The position numbers were made by a program, and so were the translations under genes. Positions 1 to 12,176 of a stretch of 33,883 nt of DNA are shown here, one piece after another. Under the pieces are notes generated by a model. The model saw nothing but the letters and a program-made list of their open reading frames with translations, was not told where the DNA came from and searched no databases. The stretch lies in contig JAPLKJ010000258.1 in assembly GCA_026388125.1 (NCBI GenBank), positions 1 to 33,883 of the forward strand, written 5' to 3'. Within the stretch, counting starts at the first letter, position 1, and every line of letters starts with the position of its first letter. This DNA is from Elusimicrobiota bacterium. GTDB lineage: Bacteria > Elusimicrobiota > Elusimicrobia > Elusimicrobiales > UBA9959.

Positions 1-853
<853 letters not shown>

Positions 854-862
854 AGAGTCTCC

Positions 863-1753
863 TTACTGCTCGCGTTTTCCGGTTCCCGTACGGCCCAGCG
901 CCGCCGGGTTAAAATCAGTTCCCATTATCACCGCCGCTTCGGCCACGCTTTTGCGGGAGACGGTCTCTACGATCTCCCTGTCCTCCAGCCCCATGGCGGA
1001 ACGCAGCTTGAGCGCCGCCGCCGTATCGCCCGAAAAGCACATTATCCGGGTATGTTTTTCAATTTTACCATAGGAAGAAGCGGTGAGCACGTCAAAACCC
1101 GCCGTCCTGAGATATTTCGCGGCGTCGCCGGCCAGGTCTTTCCTGCCGGAGGCGTTGAACACCTCCACGCGGAAAGCCGGCCGCGCAGCGTCTTGCGCCG
1201 GCTCACCCTCTTCGGAGCCGGGCGCGCCGCGGGCGGCTTCGGTCAGGATGAAGTTGGAAGAGTTCAGCCCGGAGAACTCGGAGAACAGCACGAAAAGCCC
1301 GAACGGCGGGATGTTGGTGGCGCCGGAGGAACGCAGCCGGGATACCCAGGACGCCGCTTCGAAGAACTTCAGCGGGGCCGAGCGCCAGCCGTTGAGGACG
1401 GCCCACAACGCTTCCATGTCGGGCGCCGAGGAAAGCGCGATATAGAAGACCTCGCCCTGCCCGTCAGAGCCCGGCGCCCCCGCCAGCGCGGCCAGGTCGC
1501 AGGCGCGCTGGTAGCCGGAAACCTTGCGCTTGTTCCTGCCCTGGGGAAAGATAAAGGCGTTGACGGTGGAGGAAACTGGATGGTAGACCAGCAGCGCCGC
1601 GGAACTGTCCGCCAGCAGGGCCACGCGCACGTCGCGCCCCTCGTTCAGCGCTTTGGCCGCCGGGGAGAACCACTGCGCCGCGGCCAGCGCCAGCGCCGCC
1701 GCCAGGCCCGCGGCCAGCATCAGCCTTTCTTTTTTTCCTGAAGACTGTTCCAT
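863..1753 (-). CDS. membrane-anchored LytR_C-domain protein
   Basis: About 296 aa. The N-terminus is KKER followed by an alanine/leucine-rich transmembrane segment, so the rest is probably outside the membrane. The C-terminal 90 residues start FRVEVFNASGRKDLA and continue with AAKYLRTAGFDV and AAVIMGTDF, the pattern of the LytR C-terminal domain (PF13399). That domain is often found in cell-envelope proteins and near nadD/yqeK. No LCP phosphotransferase domain precedes it, so I do not infer a wall-teichoic-acid ligase role. The middle region is unrecognised. The track starts the ORF at a GTG (1780); I prefer the ATG at 1753, which directly precedes the positively charged n-region, although neither start has a good Shine-Dalgarno site. 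It overlaps the upstream nadD-yqeK gene by 34 bp, and pilT follows at once. Confidence 0.75.
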   Translation of the reverse strand: MEQSSGKKERLMLAAGLAAALALAAAQWFSPAAKALNEGRDVRVALLADSSAALLVYHPVSSTVNAFIFPQGRNKRKVSGYQRACDLAALAGAPGSDGQGEVFYIALSSAPDMEALWAVLNGWRSAPLKFFEAASWVSRLRSSGATNIPPFGLFVLFSEFSGLNSSNFILTEAARGAPGSEEGEPAQDAARPAFRVEVFNASGRKDLAGDAAKYLRTAGFDVLTASSYGKIEKHTRIMCFSGDTAAALKLRSAMGLEDREIVETVSRKSVAEAAVIMGTDFNPAALGRTGTGKREQ

Positions 1754-2892
1754 AGAGACACGCTCAGCGGGTGCACCCACCCGCCGCCCGAAAAAGCATA
1801 AGAAAGTTTAACATAATTGGCCGCCCTTAAAGCCGCGGCAAAATCCAGCCGGGCCAGCCGCCGCACCAGCGCCGCCTCCCTGAAACCGCGTCCCTCGGCG
1901 GCCAGGTCGCAGACATAAATAAGCGCGGCCAGCGGGCCCATGCCGGGGGCGCCGGTGGCGTGCAGGCTGATGGCCTCCAGTATCTCCCGGTCATTTATTC
2001 CGAATTTTTCGCGGGCCAGCCCCGCTCCCGCCCAGGCGTGCAGCAGCACCGGCGCTTTCTCCAGTATTTCCTTATATCTCATGGCCGCAGTTCTTTTCGC
2101 AGGCACCAGGCCGGGGACTTTGCCGGCCGGCAGTTCGCGGGCGCAGTCGTGCAGCAGCCCGGCCAGCGCGGCTTTCTGCGGCGGGATCCCCAGGCCGGGC
2201 GCCAGCTCCAGCGCCAGGCCGGCCACGGCAAGGGAATGCCCGAAGCGGCCGGGCGACAGGCTCCTTTCCAGGAGCCGGCGCTCGCGCGCCAGGTAAAGCC
2301 CTTTTTTTTCTATGCCCGCGAGCACGGCCCCGGGCACCGCCGGCGGTTTTTTACCGAGGAACAGCGCGGAACGCAGGCCGCTGGAAGCCGCGCGCGGGAA
2401 GCGGCCCCTGAGCGGCACGAACGGGACCTCAACCGAAGCCCTGAGCGCGTGGCCGGGGCGCAGCCCGGCGAGCAGGGAGGCTTTTTTCAGGATAGCCCGC
2501 CAGCGGCGCCAGTTCCTGAAACCGTCCAGGCAGTCGGAGCCCAGCAGGAAATAAAGCGGCGCGCCCGGGTGCCGCCGCCCGAAGTGCTCCAGCGTTTCAT
2601 AGGTATAGACCACCCGCCGGCGCCCGGCTTCGAAAGAACTTATTTTCACTTCCCGACGGCCGTCGAGGCCGGCGGCGCGCAGCGCCTGCTTAAGCATGGC
2701 GCGCCTGGCCCCGAAAGGGACGGGCTGCAGGTCCTTGAACGGGGTGCGCCACCCGGGCACGAAATACAGCGCGCCGGGCGCAAGCTGGCGCAGCGCGGCG
2801 GCCGCCAGCTGCATGTGCCCTTTGTGCGGAGGATCGAAACTCCCGCCGTAAATAATAACCGGTCTTTTTATGGCAGCCATAAATTCCAGCAA
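1720..2892 (-). CDS. nadD: NadD-YqeK fusion: nicotinate-nucleotide adenylyltransferase plus HD hydrolase
   Basis: 390 aa with two domains. Residues 12-205 are NadD, which makes deamido-NAD from NaMN and ATP: the nucleotidyltransferase motif GGSFDPPHKGH is at 16-26, with YFLLGSDCLDGF and a degenerate second motif ASSGLRSAL (ISSTxIR in most members). Residues from about 210 are a YqeK-type HD domain: HSLAVAGLALEL, LLHDCARELP, a third His in HAWAGAGLA, SLHATG and YVCDLAAEGR, giving the expected H-HD-H-H-D metal set. YqeK proteins hydrolyse diadenosine tetraphosphate symmetrically. The two are usually separate adjacent genes. The start is a TTG at 2892 with GGGGAGG four bases upstream; the in-frame ATG at 2880 lies 16 bases from that site and is less likely. 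rsfS, a common neighbour, is not seen. Confidence 0.9.
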   Translation of the reverse strand: MLEFMAAIKRPVIIYGGSFDPPHKGHMQLAAAALRQLAPGALYFVPGWRTPFKDLQPVPFGARRAMLKQALRAAGLDGRREVKISSFEAGRRRVVYTYETLEHFGRRHPGAPLYFLLGSDCLDGFRNWRRWRAILKKASLLAGLRPGHALRASVEVPFVPLRGRFPRAASSGLRSALFLGKKPPAVPGAVLAGIEKKGLYLARERRLLERSLSPGRFGHSLAVAGLALELAPGLGIPPQKAALAGLLHDCARELPAGKVPGLVPAKRTAAMRYKEILEKAPVLLHAWAGAGLAREKFGINDREILEAISLHATGAPGMGPLAALIYVCDLAAEGRGFREAALVRRLARLDFAAALRAANYVKLSYAFSGGGWVHPLSVSLWNSLQEKKKG

Positions 2893-2896
2893 CGGG

Positions 2897-2903
2897 CCTC
2901 CCC
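2897..2903 (-). promoter_or_regulatory. Shine-Dalgarno site deciding the TTG start of nadD-yqeK
   Basis: On the minus strand GGGGAGG ends four bases before TTG (2892) and 16 bases before ATG (2880). The spacing favours the TTG start. The homologous region (IIYGGSFDPP) is intact with either start. Confidence 0.5.
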
Positions 2904-2927
2904 GAGCGGTGAAAAAGCACTATATGA

Positions 2928-2933
2928 TATAAT
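2928..2933 (+). promoter_or_regulatory. -10 element of the DUF2064-like gene
   Basis: A perfect TATAAT lies in the divergent gap, followed by the ribosome site AAGGAAG (2942-2948) eight bases before the ATG at 2957. No convincing -35 hexamer was found 16-18 bases upstream, so the promoter call is moderate. Confidence 0.5.
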
Positions 2934-2956
2934 TTATCGGTAAGGAAGATTAAGTT

Positions 2957-3715
2957 ATGGCAAAAAATAGAGACAACTGTGTGATACTACTGGTAGCCCC
3001 GCCGGAGCAGGAAAAAATAAGCAGGGATTTTCAGACCGCTTTCGGGAAAGACAGGGCCGTGCAGGTGAACGGCGACCTTCTGCTGCAGGCGTATAAGACC
3101 CTTAAGAGCTTTTCAGACGCGATCCTGCTGCTGTCTTATGAAAAGACGGTCCGCCACCCCGACCTTACCTGGCTCGACCCCGAAGACCCCGGCTTTCTCG
3201 AGTTCAAGGCCAAGCCCCTGGAAGACCGCATCCGCGACGTTTTCCGGCTGGCTTTTTTCACCGGGGCGAAAAAAGCCCTGATCATCGACCCCCTGTCCCC
3301 GGAGATAAAAGGGGAATGGCTTTCCCTGGCTTTCGAAGCCCTCAACGACAAGACGGTAGCCCTGGGCGCCAACCAGGACGGCTCCTTCTACCTGCTGGGG
3401 CTGACCCAGCAGAACCTTAAAATACTCGACGCCGACGGCTTCTCCTCCGCGAAAAGCGCGGAGCTCCTGGCGGAACGCGTAAAAAAGAACAAGCTATCGC
3501 TGTTCAGCGCTCCCGAAACTTATTGCGTCAACAGCGAAGACTCGCTGCGCAAATGGCTCGATAACCGCGAAAAGGAACCGCAGTTCTTCTCTGCCCAGCA
3601 GGCCCGCGCCAGGCAGCTGCAGGAGCAGGAAACAAAAAAACACGGCAAACGCCATCCCAAGGGCCATGAAACCGCTCCGGGCAGACCCTCCCAGGAAACT
3701 ACCCCGCTGAGCTGA
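2957..3715 (+). CDS. DUF2064 / TIGR04282-like nucleotide-sugar-transferase-fold protein, divergent
   Basis: 252 aa, cytosolic, no signal peptide. The best match is in the middle: LGANQDGSFYLLGL resembles the LGPxxDGGYYLIGL signature of DUF2064 proteins, which share the GT-A-like nucleotide-diphospho-sugar transferase fold. KKALIIDPLSPEI fits the preceding strand that normally reads like IGxDxPxL. The usual N-terminal PxPGxxKTRL motif is replaced by APPEQEKISRDF, so a catalytic basic motif may be lost and activity is doubtful. The last 50 residues are a charged, low-complexity tail rich in Lys, His and Gln. The gene stands alone between the nadD operon and the origin region, with its own -10 box and a good ribosome site. 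Substrate and role are unknown. Confidence 0.6.
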   Translation: MAKNRDNCVILLVAPPEQEKISRDFQTAFGKDRAVQVNGDLLLQAYKTLKSFSDAILLLSYEKTVRHPDLTWLDPEDPGFLEFKAKPLEDRIRDVFRLAFFTGAKKALIIDPLSPEIKGEWLSLAFEALNDKTVALGANQDGSFYLLGLTQQNLKILDADGFSSAKSAELLAERVKKNKLSLFSAPETYCVNSEDSLRKWLDNREKEPQFFSAQQARARQLQEQETKKHGKRHPKGHETAPGRPSQETTPLS

Positions 3716-3725
3716 CCGGGCTGCC

Positions 3726-3752
3726 GCCGCGGGGCCGCGGCCTGTGTTTTTT
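3726..3752 (+). terminator. weak intrinsic terminator after the DUF2064-like gene
   Basis: GCCGC and GCGGC can pair around a GGGGCC loop, followed after a few bases by TGTTTTTT. The stem is short, so confidence is moderate. Confidence 0.45.
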
Positions 3753-3848
3753 CATTAAAAAGTTAGCGGGAATGCGGGGCCGGACAAAAACCATAAGCTT
3801 CCCTGGAAAAACACTTTCTTCTGCTGCCTAAAAGTGCGTTTTTGACGC

Positions 3849-3877
3849 TTGACTTTGCTCTTGCAAATGAATAATAT
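3849..3877 (+). promoter_or_regulatory. probable dnaA promoter
   Basis: TTGACT (3849-3854), 17 bases, then TAATAT (3872-3877). An overlapping TTGACG lies at 3842. Transcription would start near 3884, giving a leader of roughly 165 nt that passes through the DnaA boxes. Repression by DnaA binding is a reasonable inference. Confidence 0.5.
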
Positions 3878-4038
3878 ATAGATATTCCCTGTGTAACAAA
3901 ACAACAGCAAGTTTGTAACCTTTTCAGGGGCTTTTTGGATGAAAACACCGGAACAATCAAAGTTTTTTAGATGTTATCAACACAAAAAACAATTAAAAAA
4001 CAAGTGTTTTTCTGGTTTAGAAAAAAATTACTAACATA

Positions 4039-4058
4039 TGTGGATAACTTGTGGATAA
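4039..4058 (-). promoter_or_regulatory. pair of perfect DnaA boxes overlapping the dnaA start codon
   Basis: TGTGGATAA occurs at 4039-4047 and again at 4050-4058, 11 bases apart, in the same orientation. The GTG taken as the dnaA start (4051-4053) is inside the second box. Confidence 0.75.
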
Positions 4059-5406
4059 CTTAACCAACGTCAAAGAAATCTGGCTGACCGTGGTCAAAGA
4101 GCTGGAGGCCGAGATAGGCCCTGACGCCACCGCTTTATGGATACGGCCTATTAAGCCTATCTTTATAGAGAACGATACTCTTAAACTGGAAGTGCCCGAT
4201 TCCATAATATACGATACCGTCAAGAAGCGCTACGAGGAGAAAATAATCCAACTGCTGCGCGTTCTGACGGGAAAAGACCTTAAGATAGACTATTCCATGT
4301 CCCTGGCGTCGTCGGAGCCTGTGCCCCAGTCGAAAGCTACGCCGGCCGTAATAGCGCTGCCGGCCAATTATTATTCCTTTAACCCCAACTATACTTTCGA
4401 AAGCTTTATCGTCGGGGCGTCCAACCGCTTCGCCTACGCTTCGGCCGAAGGCGTGGCCAAGAATCCCGGGCAGAACCCTTTCTTCATCTACAGCGCGCCC
4501 GGCCTCGGTAAAACGCATCTGCTGCACGCCATAGCCCACGGGATCCTGAAAGCGAACAGTTCAGCCCGCATCCTTTACACCGCCAGCGAGAACTTCGTCA
4601 ACGAATATATCGACGCGGTGCGCGGCAAAGCGGACGGGGCGGAGCAGTTCCGCAGCAAATACCGCAAGCTGGACTGCCTGCTGCTGGACGATATCCAGTT
4701 CCTGGTGGACAAGGAGCGCAGCGAAGAGGAATTCTTCTACACCTTCAACGCCCTTTTCGAATCCAAGAAGCAGATAGTTATTACTTCCGACCGGCCGCCC
4801 AGGGAGCTGGCCATGGGGCAGCGCCTTATTTCCCGCTTCCTGCAGGGCGTGGTGGCGGACATCAAGCTGCCCGACTTCGAAACCCGCGTGGCCATACTGC
4901 GCCAGAAGCGCGACCAGCACAAGTACGAGATCCCGGACGACATCGTTACCTTCATAGCGGAGAACGTTAAAAAGAGCATCAGGGAGCTGGAAGGCTGCCT
5001 TATTACGGTGGGGAATTTCTGCACCAATATGCACCTGCCTCCATCTATAGACACCGTAAAGGATATAATAAAGGATCACATAAGCGATCCCGAACAGGAA
5101 GACCACAAGATCGAGATAGAGACAATAAAAACGGTGGTAGCCGATAAATACAACATCGAAATGAAGGACTTCAGCTCCAAAAAGCGGAGCGAGGCCGTGG
5201 CTTTCCCCAGACAGGTGGCCATGTACCTGGCCTGCGTAATGACGGAGTTCACTCTTAAGGATATAGGTGAAGCTTTCGGCAAGGACCACGCCACCGTGCT
5301 GTACGCCAAGAATAAAATAGGCCAACTGGTACAGACCGACCCCTATTTCAACGAGACGCTTAACCAGATGCTTTCTAAAATAAAGAATGTCAGTAACTCC
5401 GCTTAA
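4051..5406 (+). CDS. dnaA: chromosomal replication initiator DnaA
   Basis: 451 aa, normal length. Domain I (about 1-75) has the WIRPIKPIF core; a short linker follows. The AAA+ domain starts at NPNYTFESFIVGASNRFAYA, with Walker A APGLGKTHLL (the usual GGVG is SAPG here), Walker B LLLDDIQFL, sensor ITSDRPP and the arginine-finger region SRFLQG. Domain IV carries the DNA-binding signature FPRQVAMYLACVMTEFTLKDIGEAFGKDHATVLYA split over two helices, with the D-H-A-T-V core intact. It binds DnaA boxes and opens oriC. The start is a GTG within a DnaA box and has no recognisable Shine-Dalgarno site; the only upstream ATG (4038) is out of frame and stops after six codons. The initiation mode is therefore unusual, but the reading frame is certain. 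Confidence 0.97.
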   Translation: MDNLTNVKEIWLTVVKELEAEIGPDATALWIRPIKPIFIENDTLKLEVPDSIIYDTVKKRYEEKIIQLLRVLTGKDLKIDYSMSLASSEPVPQSKATPAVIALPANYYSFNPNYTFESFIVGASNRFAYASAEGVAKNPGQNPFFIYSAPGLGKTHLLHAIAHGILKANSSARILYTASENFVNEYIDAVRGKADGAEQFRSKYRKLDCLLLDDIQFLVDKERSEEEFFYTFNALFESKKQIVITSDRPPRELAMGQRLISRFLQGVVADIKLPDFETRVAILRQKRDQHKYEIPDDIVTFIAENVKKSIRELEGCLITVGNFCTNMHLPPSIDTVKDIIKDHISDPEQEDHKIEIETIKTVVADKYNIEMKDFSSKKRSEAVAFPRQVAMYLACVMTEFTLKDIGEAFGKDHATVLYAKNKIGQLVQTDPYFNETLNQMLSKIKNVSNSA

Positions 5407-5436
5407 GCTGTTAGCGGGCCATGTTTTTGTCAGTAT

Positions 5437-5466
5437 TGTCGATAATAAAAAGTAAGCTGTTGATAA
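5437..5466. promoter_or_regulatory. two DnaA-box-like sites between dnaA and dnaN
   Basis: TGTCGATAA (5437-5445) and TGTTGATAA (5458-5466) each differ by one base from TGTGGATAA. The 125-bp gap 5407-5531 is locally AT-rich. It may be a second part of a bipartite origin or a DnaA-controlled dnaN promoter region. Confidence 0.4.
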
Positions 5467-5517
5467 CTTTTAAGAATGAGCATTAACACCACTGATACCG
5501 CAAACAACGTATCTTAT

Positions 5518-5524
5518 AGAGGAG
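5518..5524 (+). promoter_or_regulatory. Shine-Dalgarno site deciding the dnaN start
   Basis: AGAGGAG is followed by three tandem ATG codons at 5526, 5529 and 5532. Spacings are 1, 4 and 7 bases, so the third ATG is the likely start. Confidence 0.6.
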
Positions 5525-5531
5525 TATGATG

Positions 5532-6647
5532 ATGAAAATATCCAGTACTAGAGAGAACTTGATAAAAGGTTTGCAGACAATTCAGGCCGGCGTTTCCTCC
5601 AAGACCGGGACCATTCCGATATTGCAGAACTTCCTGATGGAAACCGAAGACAAGGGCGTGAAGGTGGTGTTCACGGACCTGGAGATGGCCATAAAGCATT
5701 ATATTCCGGTCAATATTAAGACCGCGGGCAGTATAACCGTGCCTATAAAGAAATTCATGGAGATAGTGCAGAACCTGGGGGAAGCCGCCGAGGTCAACAT
5801 TTCGGTGGACGAAAGCAACCGCATCTCCATCCTTAGCGGCAAAGCCCGCTTCAAGATGGGCGGCGCGCCCAAGAACGATTACCCGGTGATCCCCGACCTG
5901 GACGAGAACGATTCCTTCACCGTGCCGGCCAAGGTGCTGGCCGAAATGATAAGCAGCACTATTTTCTCCGCGTCCACCGAGGACGACAGGCACTTCCTCA
6001 ACGGCCTGCTGTGGAAGTATGAGAAAGATACTTTCTCGCTGGTGGCCACGGACGGCAGGCGGCTGGCTATAGCGTCCTCCAAAAAAGTGAAAGCCAAGAA
6101 GGATTTCAAGGTCATAGTCCCCTCCAAGGTACTGGGCGAACTGTCCCGGTTCATAAAGAGCGCGGGCTTTGACGATAAAGAAACAGTGACGGTCGGCCTT
6201 TCTTCCAACCAGATAGGCTTTAGGGTAGCCAAGACCGTGTTCATCTCGAGGCTCGTGGAGGGGAATTTCCCCGCTTATGAGCAGATAGTCCCTAAAACGC
6301 ACGAAATAGAGATAAAGATCAACGCGGAGGCCCTGCTGGGCGTCACAAAACGCGCGGCCATCTGCTCCAACGAGCGTTCAGGTTCGGTGAAGTATACTTT
6401 CAAGAACGACGTGCTGGTGGTGAACTCCTCTTCCCAGAGCATGGATTTCGAGGATGAGATACCCGTAGAATACAAAGGCAAGGATTTCCAGATAAGCTTC
6501 AACCCTAAATTCATCCTGGATATTCTGAAAGTTTCCGGTGAAAAAGAGCTTTCCGCCGAATTCACCACGCCTTCCACCCCGGCCATCGTCAAGGTGAAAG
6601 GGCGCGAAGACCTGATCTACATAATAATGCCGCTCAGGACGCAGTAA
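5532..6647 (+). CDS. dnaN: DNA polymerase III sliding clamp (beta subunit)
   Basis: About 371 aa, the normal length for the clamp, which forms a ring dimer around DNA and tethers the polymerase. Three clamp repeats are visible. The N-terminal one reads MKISSTRENLIKGLQTIQAGVSSK and TIPILQNFLMETED. The middle has FSLVATDGRRLAI, the conserved TDGRRLA motif. The C-terminal part ends YIIMPLRTQ, matching the standard IMPMR ending that lines the peptide-binding pocket. The third of three tandem ATGs is chosen from the ribosome-site spacing; the track begins at the first (5526). It follows dnaA in the classical order. The stop codon overlaps the ribosome site of the next gene. Confidence 0.97.
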   Translation: MKISSTRENLIKGLQTIQAGVSSKTGTIPILQNFLMETEDKGVKVVFTDLEMAIKHYIPVNIKTAGSITVPIKKFMEIVQNLGEAAEVNISVDESNRISILSGKARFKMGGAPKNDYPVIPDLDENDSFTVPAKVLAEMISSTIFSASTEDDRHFLNGLLWKYEKDTFSLVATDGRRLAIASSKKVKAKKDFKVIVPSKVLGELSRFIKSAGFDDKETVTVGLSSNQIGFRVAKTVFISRLVEGNFPAYEQIVPKTHEIEIKINAEALLGVTKRAAICSNERSGSVKYTFKNDVLVVNSSSQSMDFEDEIPVEYKGKDFQISFNPKFILDILKVSGEKELSAEFTTPSTPAIVKVKGREDLIYIIMPLRTQ

Positions 6648-6657
6648 GGAGCTTTTG

Positions 6658-9467
<2,810 letters not shown>

Positions 9468-9485
9468 ACAACGGAGCAACCTAAA

Positions 9486-11996
9486 ATGGCAGACCATAAA
9501 GATATCGCGAAGCTTACGGACAACATGTTCATCAACATCGTTGACCGCGACATCAGCGAGGAGATGCGCTCCTCCTACATAGACTACTCGATGAGCGTGA
9601 TAGTGGGCCGGGCCCTGCCCGACGTGCGCGACGGCCTGAAGCCCGTGCACCGCCGCGTGCTCTACACCATGGACGACATGGGGCTGCAGCACAACAAGCC
9701 CTTCAAGAAATCCGCCCGCATCGTCGGCGACGTGATGGGTAAATATCACCCGCACGGCGACGCCTCCATCTACGATACCCTCGTGCGTATGGCCCAGCCT
9801 TTTTCCCTGCGCTACATGCTGGTGGACGGCCAGGGCAACTTCGGCTCGGTGGACGGCGACCCCGCGGCCGCCATGCGTTACACCGAGGCCCGCCTGTCCG
9901 GCATAGCCGGCGAACTGCTGGCGGACATCGAAAAAGAAACCGTAAAATTCGTGCCCAACTATGACGGCTCCATGACCGAGCCGTCAGTGCTGCCCGCCAA
10001 GCTCCCGAACCTCCTGATCAACGGCTCCTCCGGCATAGCCGTGGGTATGGCCACAAATATCCCGACGCATAACCTCGCCGAGGTCTGCGACGCGACCATA
10101 GCGGTGATGGAGAACCCGAACATCGAGACGAAAGAGCTGATGAAGCTCATCAAGGGCCCCGATTTCCCGACGGGCGGCATTATCCGCGGCCGCAAGGGCA
10201 TAAAGGATTACTTCGAGACCGGCCGCGGCTCCATCAGCACGCAGGCCCGCGCCGAGATAGAGGAGATGAAGGGCAACCGCGAGTGCATCGTGGTGACCGA
10301 GATCCCCTACCAGGTGAACAAGGCCACCCTGATAGAGACCATAGCGAACCTTGTTAAAGAAAAGAAGATCTCCGACATCTCCGATCTGCGCGACGAGTCG
10401 GACCGCCGCGGCATGCGCATCGTCATAGAGATCAAGCGCGACGGCAACGCCCAGGTGGTCCTGAACCAGCTCTACAAGCATACGCAGATGGAAGCCTCCT
10501 TCGGCGTCATAATGCTCGCCATCGTGGACGGCCGGCCCCGCGTGCTGCCCATCAAGGAAGTGATGCTGCAGTACGTGCGCCACCGCCGCCTGATGGTGGT
10601 GAACCGCACCAAGTACGACCTTAAAAAAGCCCTGGCCCGCGCCCACATCCTGGAAGGCTACCTGATAGCCCTGCAGAACATCGACGCGGTCGTGGAGATC
10701 ATAAAGAAATCCAAGGACTCGCTGGAAGCCAAGATCAAGCTGATGACCAAGTTCGCGCTGAGCGACATCCAGGCCCAGGCCATCCTCGACATGCGCCTGC
10801 ACCAGCTCACCCGCCTGGAAGTGGGCGCCATAGAGGAAGAGCACAAAGCCCTGATGAAGCTCATCGGCGAGCTGCGCGCCATCCTGGCCGACCCCAAGCG
10901 CGTGCTGCAGATCATCGTCGACGAGCTCAAGGAGATGAAGGCCAAGTACGGCGACAAGCGGGCTACCGAGATCACCGGCGAAGCGGCCGAGCTCGACATC
11001 GAGGACCTTATCCCCGAGGAAGACGTGATCATAACGATGTCCCACGGCGGCTACATCAAGCGCATCCCGGCCGACACCTACAAGGTGCAGGGCCGCGGCG
11101 GCAAGGGCATCATCGGCTCCGACGTGAAAGAAGAGGACTTCATCGAGAAGCTCTTCATCACCTCCAGCCACGCCACCATACTGATGTTCACCACGCGCGG
11201 CAAGGTGTACGCGCTGAAGGGCTACGAGATCCCCGAAGGCAACCGCACCTCGCGCGGCAAGGCCATAGTGAACCTGCTGCAGATCAAGGACGAGACGGTG
11301 ACCTCGGTGCTGGCCATCGAGTCCTTCGCCGAGGCCAAGGGCCGTGAGGCTTTCATAGTGATGTGCACCCGCAAGGGCAACATCAAGAAGACCCCCATCT
11401 CGGACTTCGCCAATATCCGGCGCTCCGGCATCAACGCCATCGGCCTGGAGGACGGCGACATCCTGACCAGCGTGGGCCATACCGACGGGAGCTATGAGAT
11501 AATCATCGGCACCAAAGAAGGCATGTCCATCCGCTTCAGCGAGTCCGACGTGCGCTCCATGGGCCGCAACGCCATGGGCGTGCGCGGCATCCGCCTGGAC
11601 AAGACCGACACGGTCATAGGCATGGAAGTGGCCGAGGCCAAGACCAAGAAAACGCTGCTGACGGTCTGCGAACTGGGCTTCGGCAAACGCACCGACCTGG
11701 ACGAATACCGCCACCAGAACCGCGGCGGTTCGGGCGTGATCACCATCAAGGCCACCGAGCGCAACGGCGCCGTGGTGGGCATCTACCTGGTGGAGAACAA
11801 GGACCACCTGATGGTGATGACCGAGAAGGGCAAGATCATACGCATGCCGTGCAAGACGCTGCGCGTGATCAGCCGCAACACCCAGGGCGTGCGCCTGGTG
11901 CGCATGGAGGAAGGCGACAAGATAGCCTCCGTGGAGCCCGTGGTGGACGACGAGATGGAGGGCGCGCCGCCCCTCCTGCCGGAAGAGAAGAAGTAA
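9486..11996 (+). CDS. gyrA: DNA gyrase subunit A
   Basis: 836 aa. The winged-helix/tower part contains [21 protein letters not shown], the quinolone region [17 protein letters not shown] (residues 88-104) and the catalytic tyrosine Y132 in [11 protein letters not shown] (Y122 in E. coli). The C-terminal beta-pinwheel includes VQGRGGKG, the GyrA box (QRRGGKG in E. coli), which separates gyrase from topoisomerase IV. The residue aligned with E. coli Ser83 is alanine (A93) and the Asp87 equivalent is kept (D97), the arrangement found in mycobacterial GyrA. GGAG lies nine bases before the ATG. It forms one transcription unit with gyrB and ends at a strong terminator. Confidence 0.97.
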   Translation: MADHKDIAKLTDNMFINIVDRDISEEMRSSYIDYSMSVIVGRALPDVRDGLKPVHRRVLYTMDDMGLQHNKPFKKSARIVGDVMGKYHPHGDASIYDTLVRMAQPFSLRYMLVDGQGNFGSVDGDPAAAMRYTEARLSGIAGELLADIEKETVKFVPNYDGSMTEPSVLPAKLPNLLINGSSGIAVGMATNIPTHNLAEVCDATIAVMENPNIETKELMKLIKGPDFPTGGIIRGRKGIKDYFETGRGSISTQARAEIEEMKGNRECIVVTEIPYQVNKATLIETIANLVKEKKISDISDLRDESDRRGMRIVIEIKRDGNAQVVLNQLYKHTQMEASFGVIMLAIVDGRPRVLPIKEVMLQYVRHRRLMVVNRTKYDLKKALARAHILEGYLIALQNIDAVVEIIKKSKDSLEAKIKLMTKFALSDIQAQAILDMRLHQLTRLEVGAIEEEHKALMKLIGELRAILADPKRVLQIIVDELKEMKAKYGDKRATEITGEAAELDIEDLIPEEDVIITMSHGGYIKRIPADTYKVQGRGGKGIIGSDVKEEDFIEKLFITSSHATILMFTTRGKVYALKGYEIPEGNRTSRGKAIVNLLQIKDETVTSVLAIESFAEAKGREAFIVMCTRKGNIKKTPISDFANIRRSGINAIGLEDGDILTSVGHTDGSYEIIIGTKEGMSIRFSESDVRSMGRNAMGVRGIRLDKTDTVIGMEVAEAKTKKTLLTVCELGFGKRTDLDEYRHQNRGGSGVITIKATERNGAVVGIYLVENKDHLMVMTEKGKIIRMPCKTLRVISRNTQGVRLVRMEEGDKIASVEPVVDDEMEGAPPLLPEEKK

Positions 11997-12010
11997 GCGG
12001 CACCATGTAA

Positions 12011-12055
12011 AAGAAGGCGGCCGGCGGAGAGCGTTCTCCCCGGCCGCCGTCTTTT
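12011..12055 (+). terminator. strong intrinsic terminator after gyrA
   Basis: GGCGGCCGG pairs with CCGGCCGCC, and GGAGA pairs with TCTCC around a GCGT loop, with one bulged base. AAGA at the base can pair with TCTT in the following CTTTT tail. This closes the dnaA-gyrA region. Confidence 0.85.
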
Positions 12056-12135
12056 GCGGCGGGAAATTTCAGGCCCGGGCTGGCGTTGAACGCCGGCGTG
12101 CTCCGCGGGCCGGCCGCCGCGGCGCAGCCGGCAAA

Positions 12136-12163
12136 TTCAACTCAGGGGGAGCAATGCTATAAT
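12136..12163 (+). promoter_or_regulatory. promoter before the marC-like gene
   Basis: A TATAAT lies at 12158-12163 with a weak -35 (TTCAAC) 16 bases upstream. Transcription would start only about 7 bases before the ATG at 12177, and the AGGGGGA at about 12144 would not be transcribed, so the message may be nearly leaderless. Confidence 0.45.
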
Positions 12164-12176
12164 ATAATTTATAATC

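Larger units (their letters stand above)
3754..4058. other. candidate oriC / dnaA regulatory region (gap 3716-4050)
   Basis: This gene-free stretch is much richer in A/T than its surroundings. It contains A- and T-tracts, an AATAATATATAGATATT stretch that could unwind easily, a DnaA-box variant TTATCAACA at 3974-3982, and two perfect boxes (TGTGGATAA, reverse of TTATCCACA) at 4039-4047 and 4050-4058. It lies directly before dnaA, with most genes pointing away on both sides. Two more box-like sites lie after dnaA (5437-5466). The pattern matches a typical bacterial oriC beside dnaA. Origin activity is inferred, and I cannot compute GC skew. Confidence 0.65.

Noticed and set aside
4038-4058. 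Six-codon leader ORF (MWITCG) before dnaA
   Set aside because: It arises from the DnaA-box sequence itself and has no ribosome site.
9984-11807. 607-codon minus-strand ORF opposite gyrA
   Set aside because: Antisense shadow of gyrA, with the same unnatural composition.
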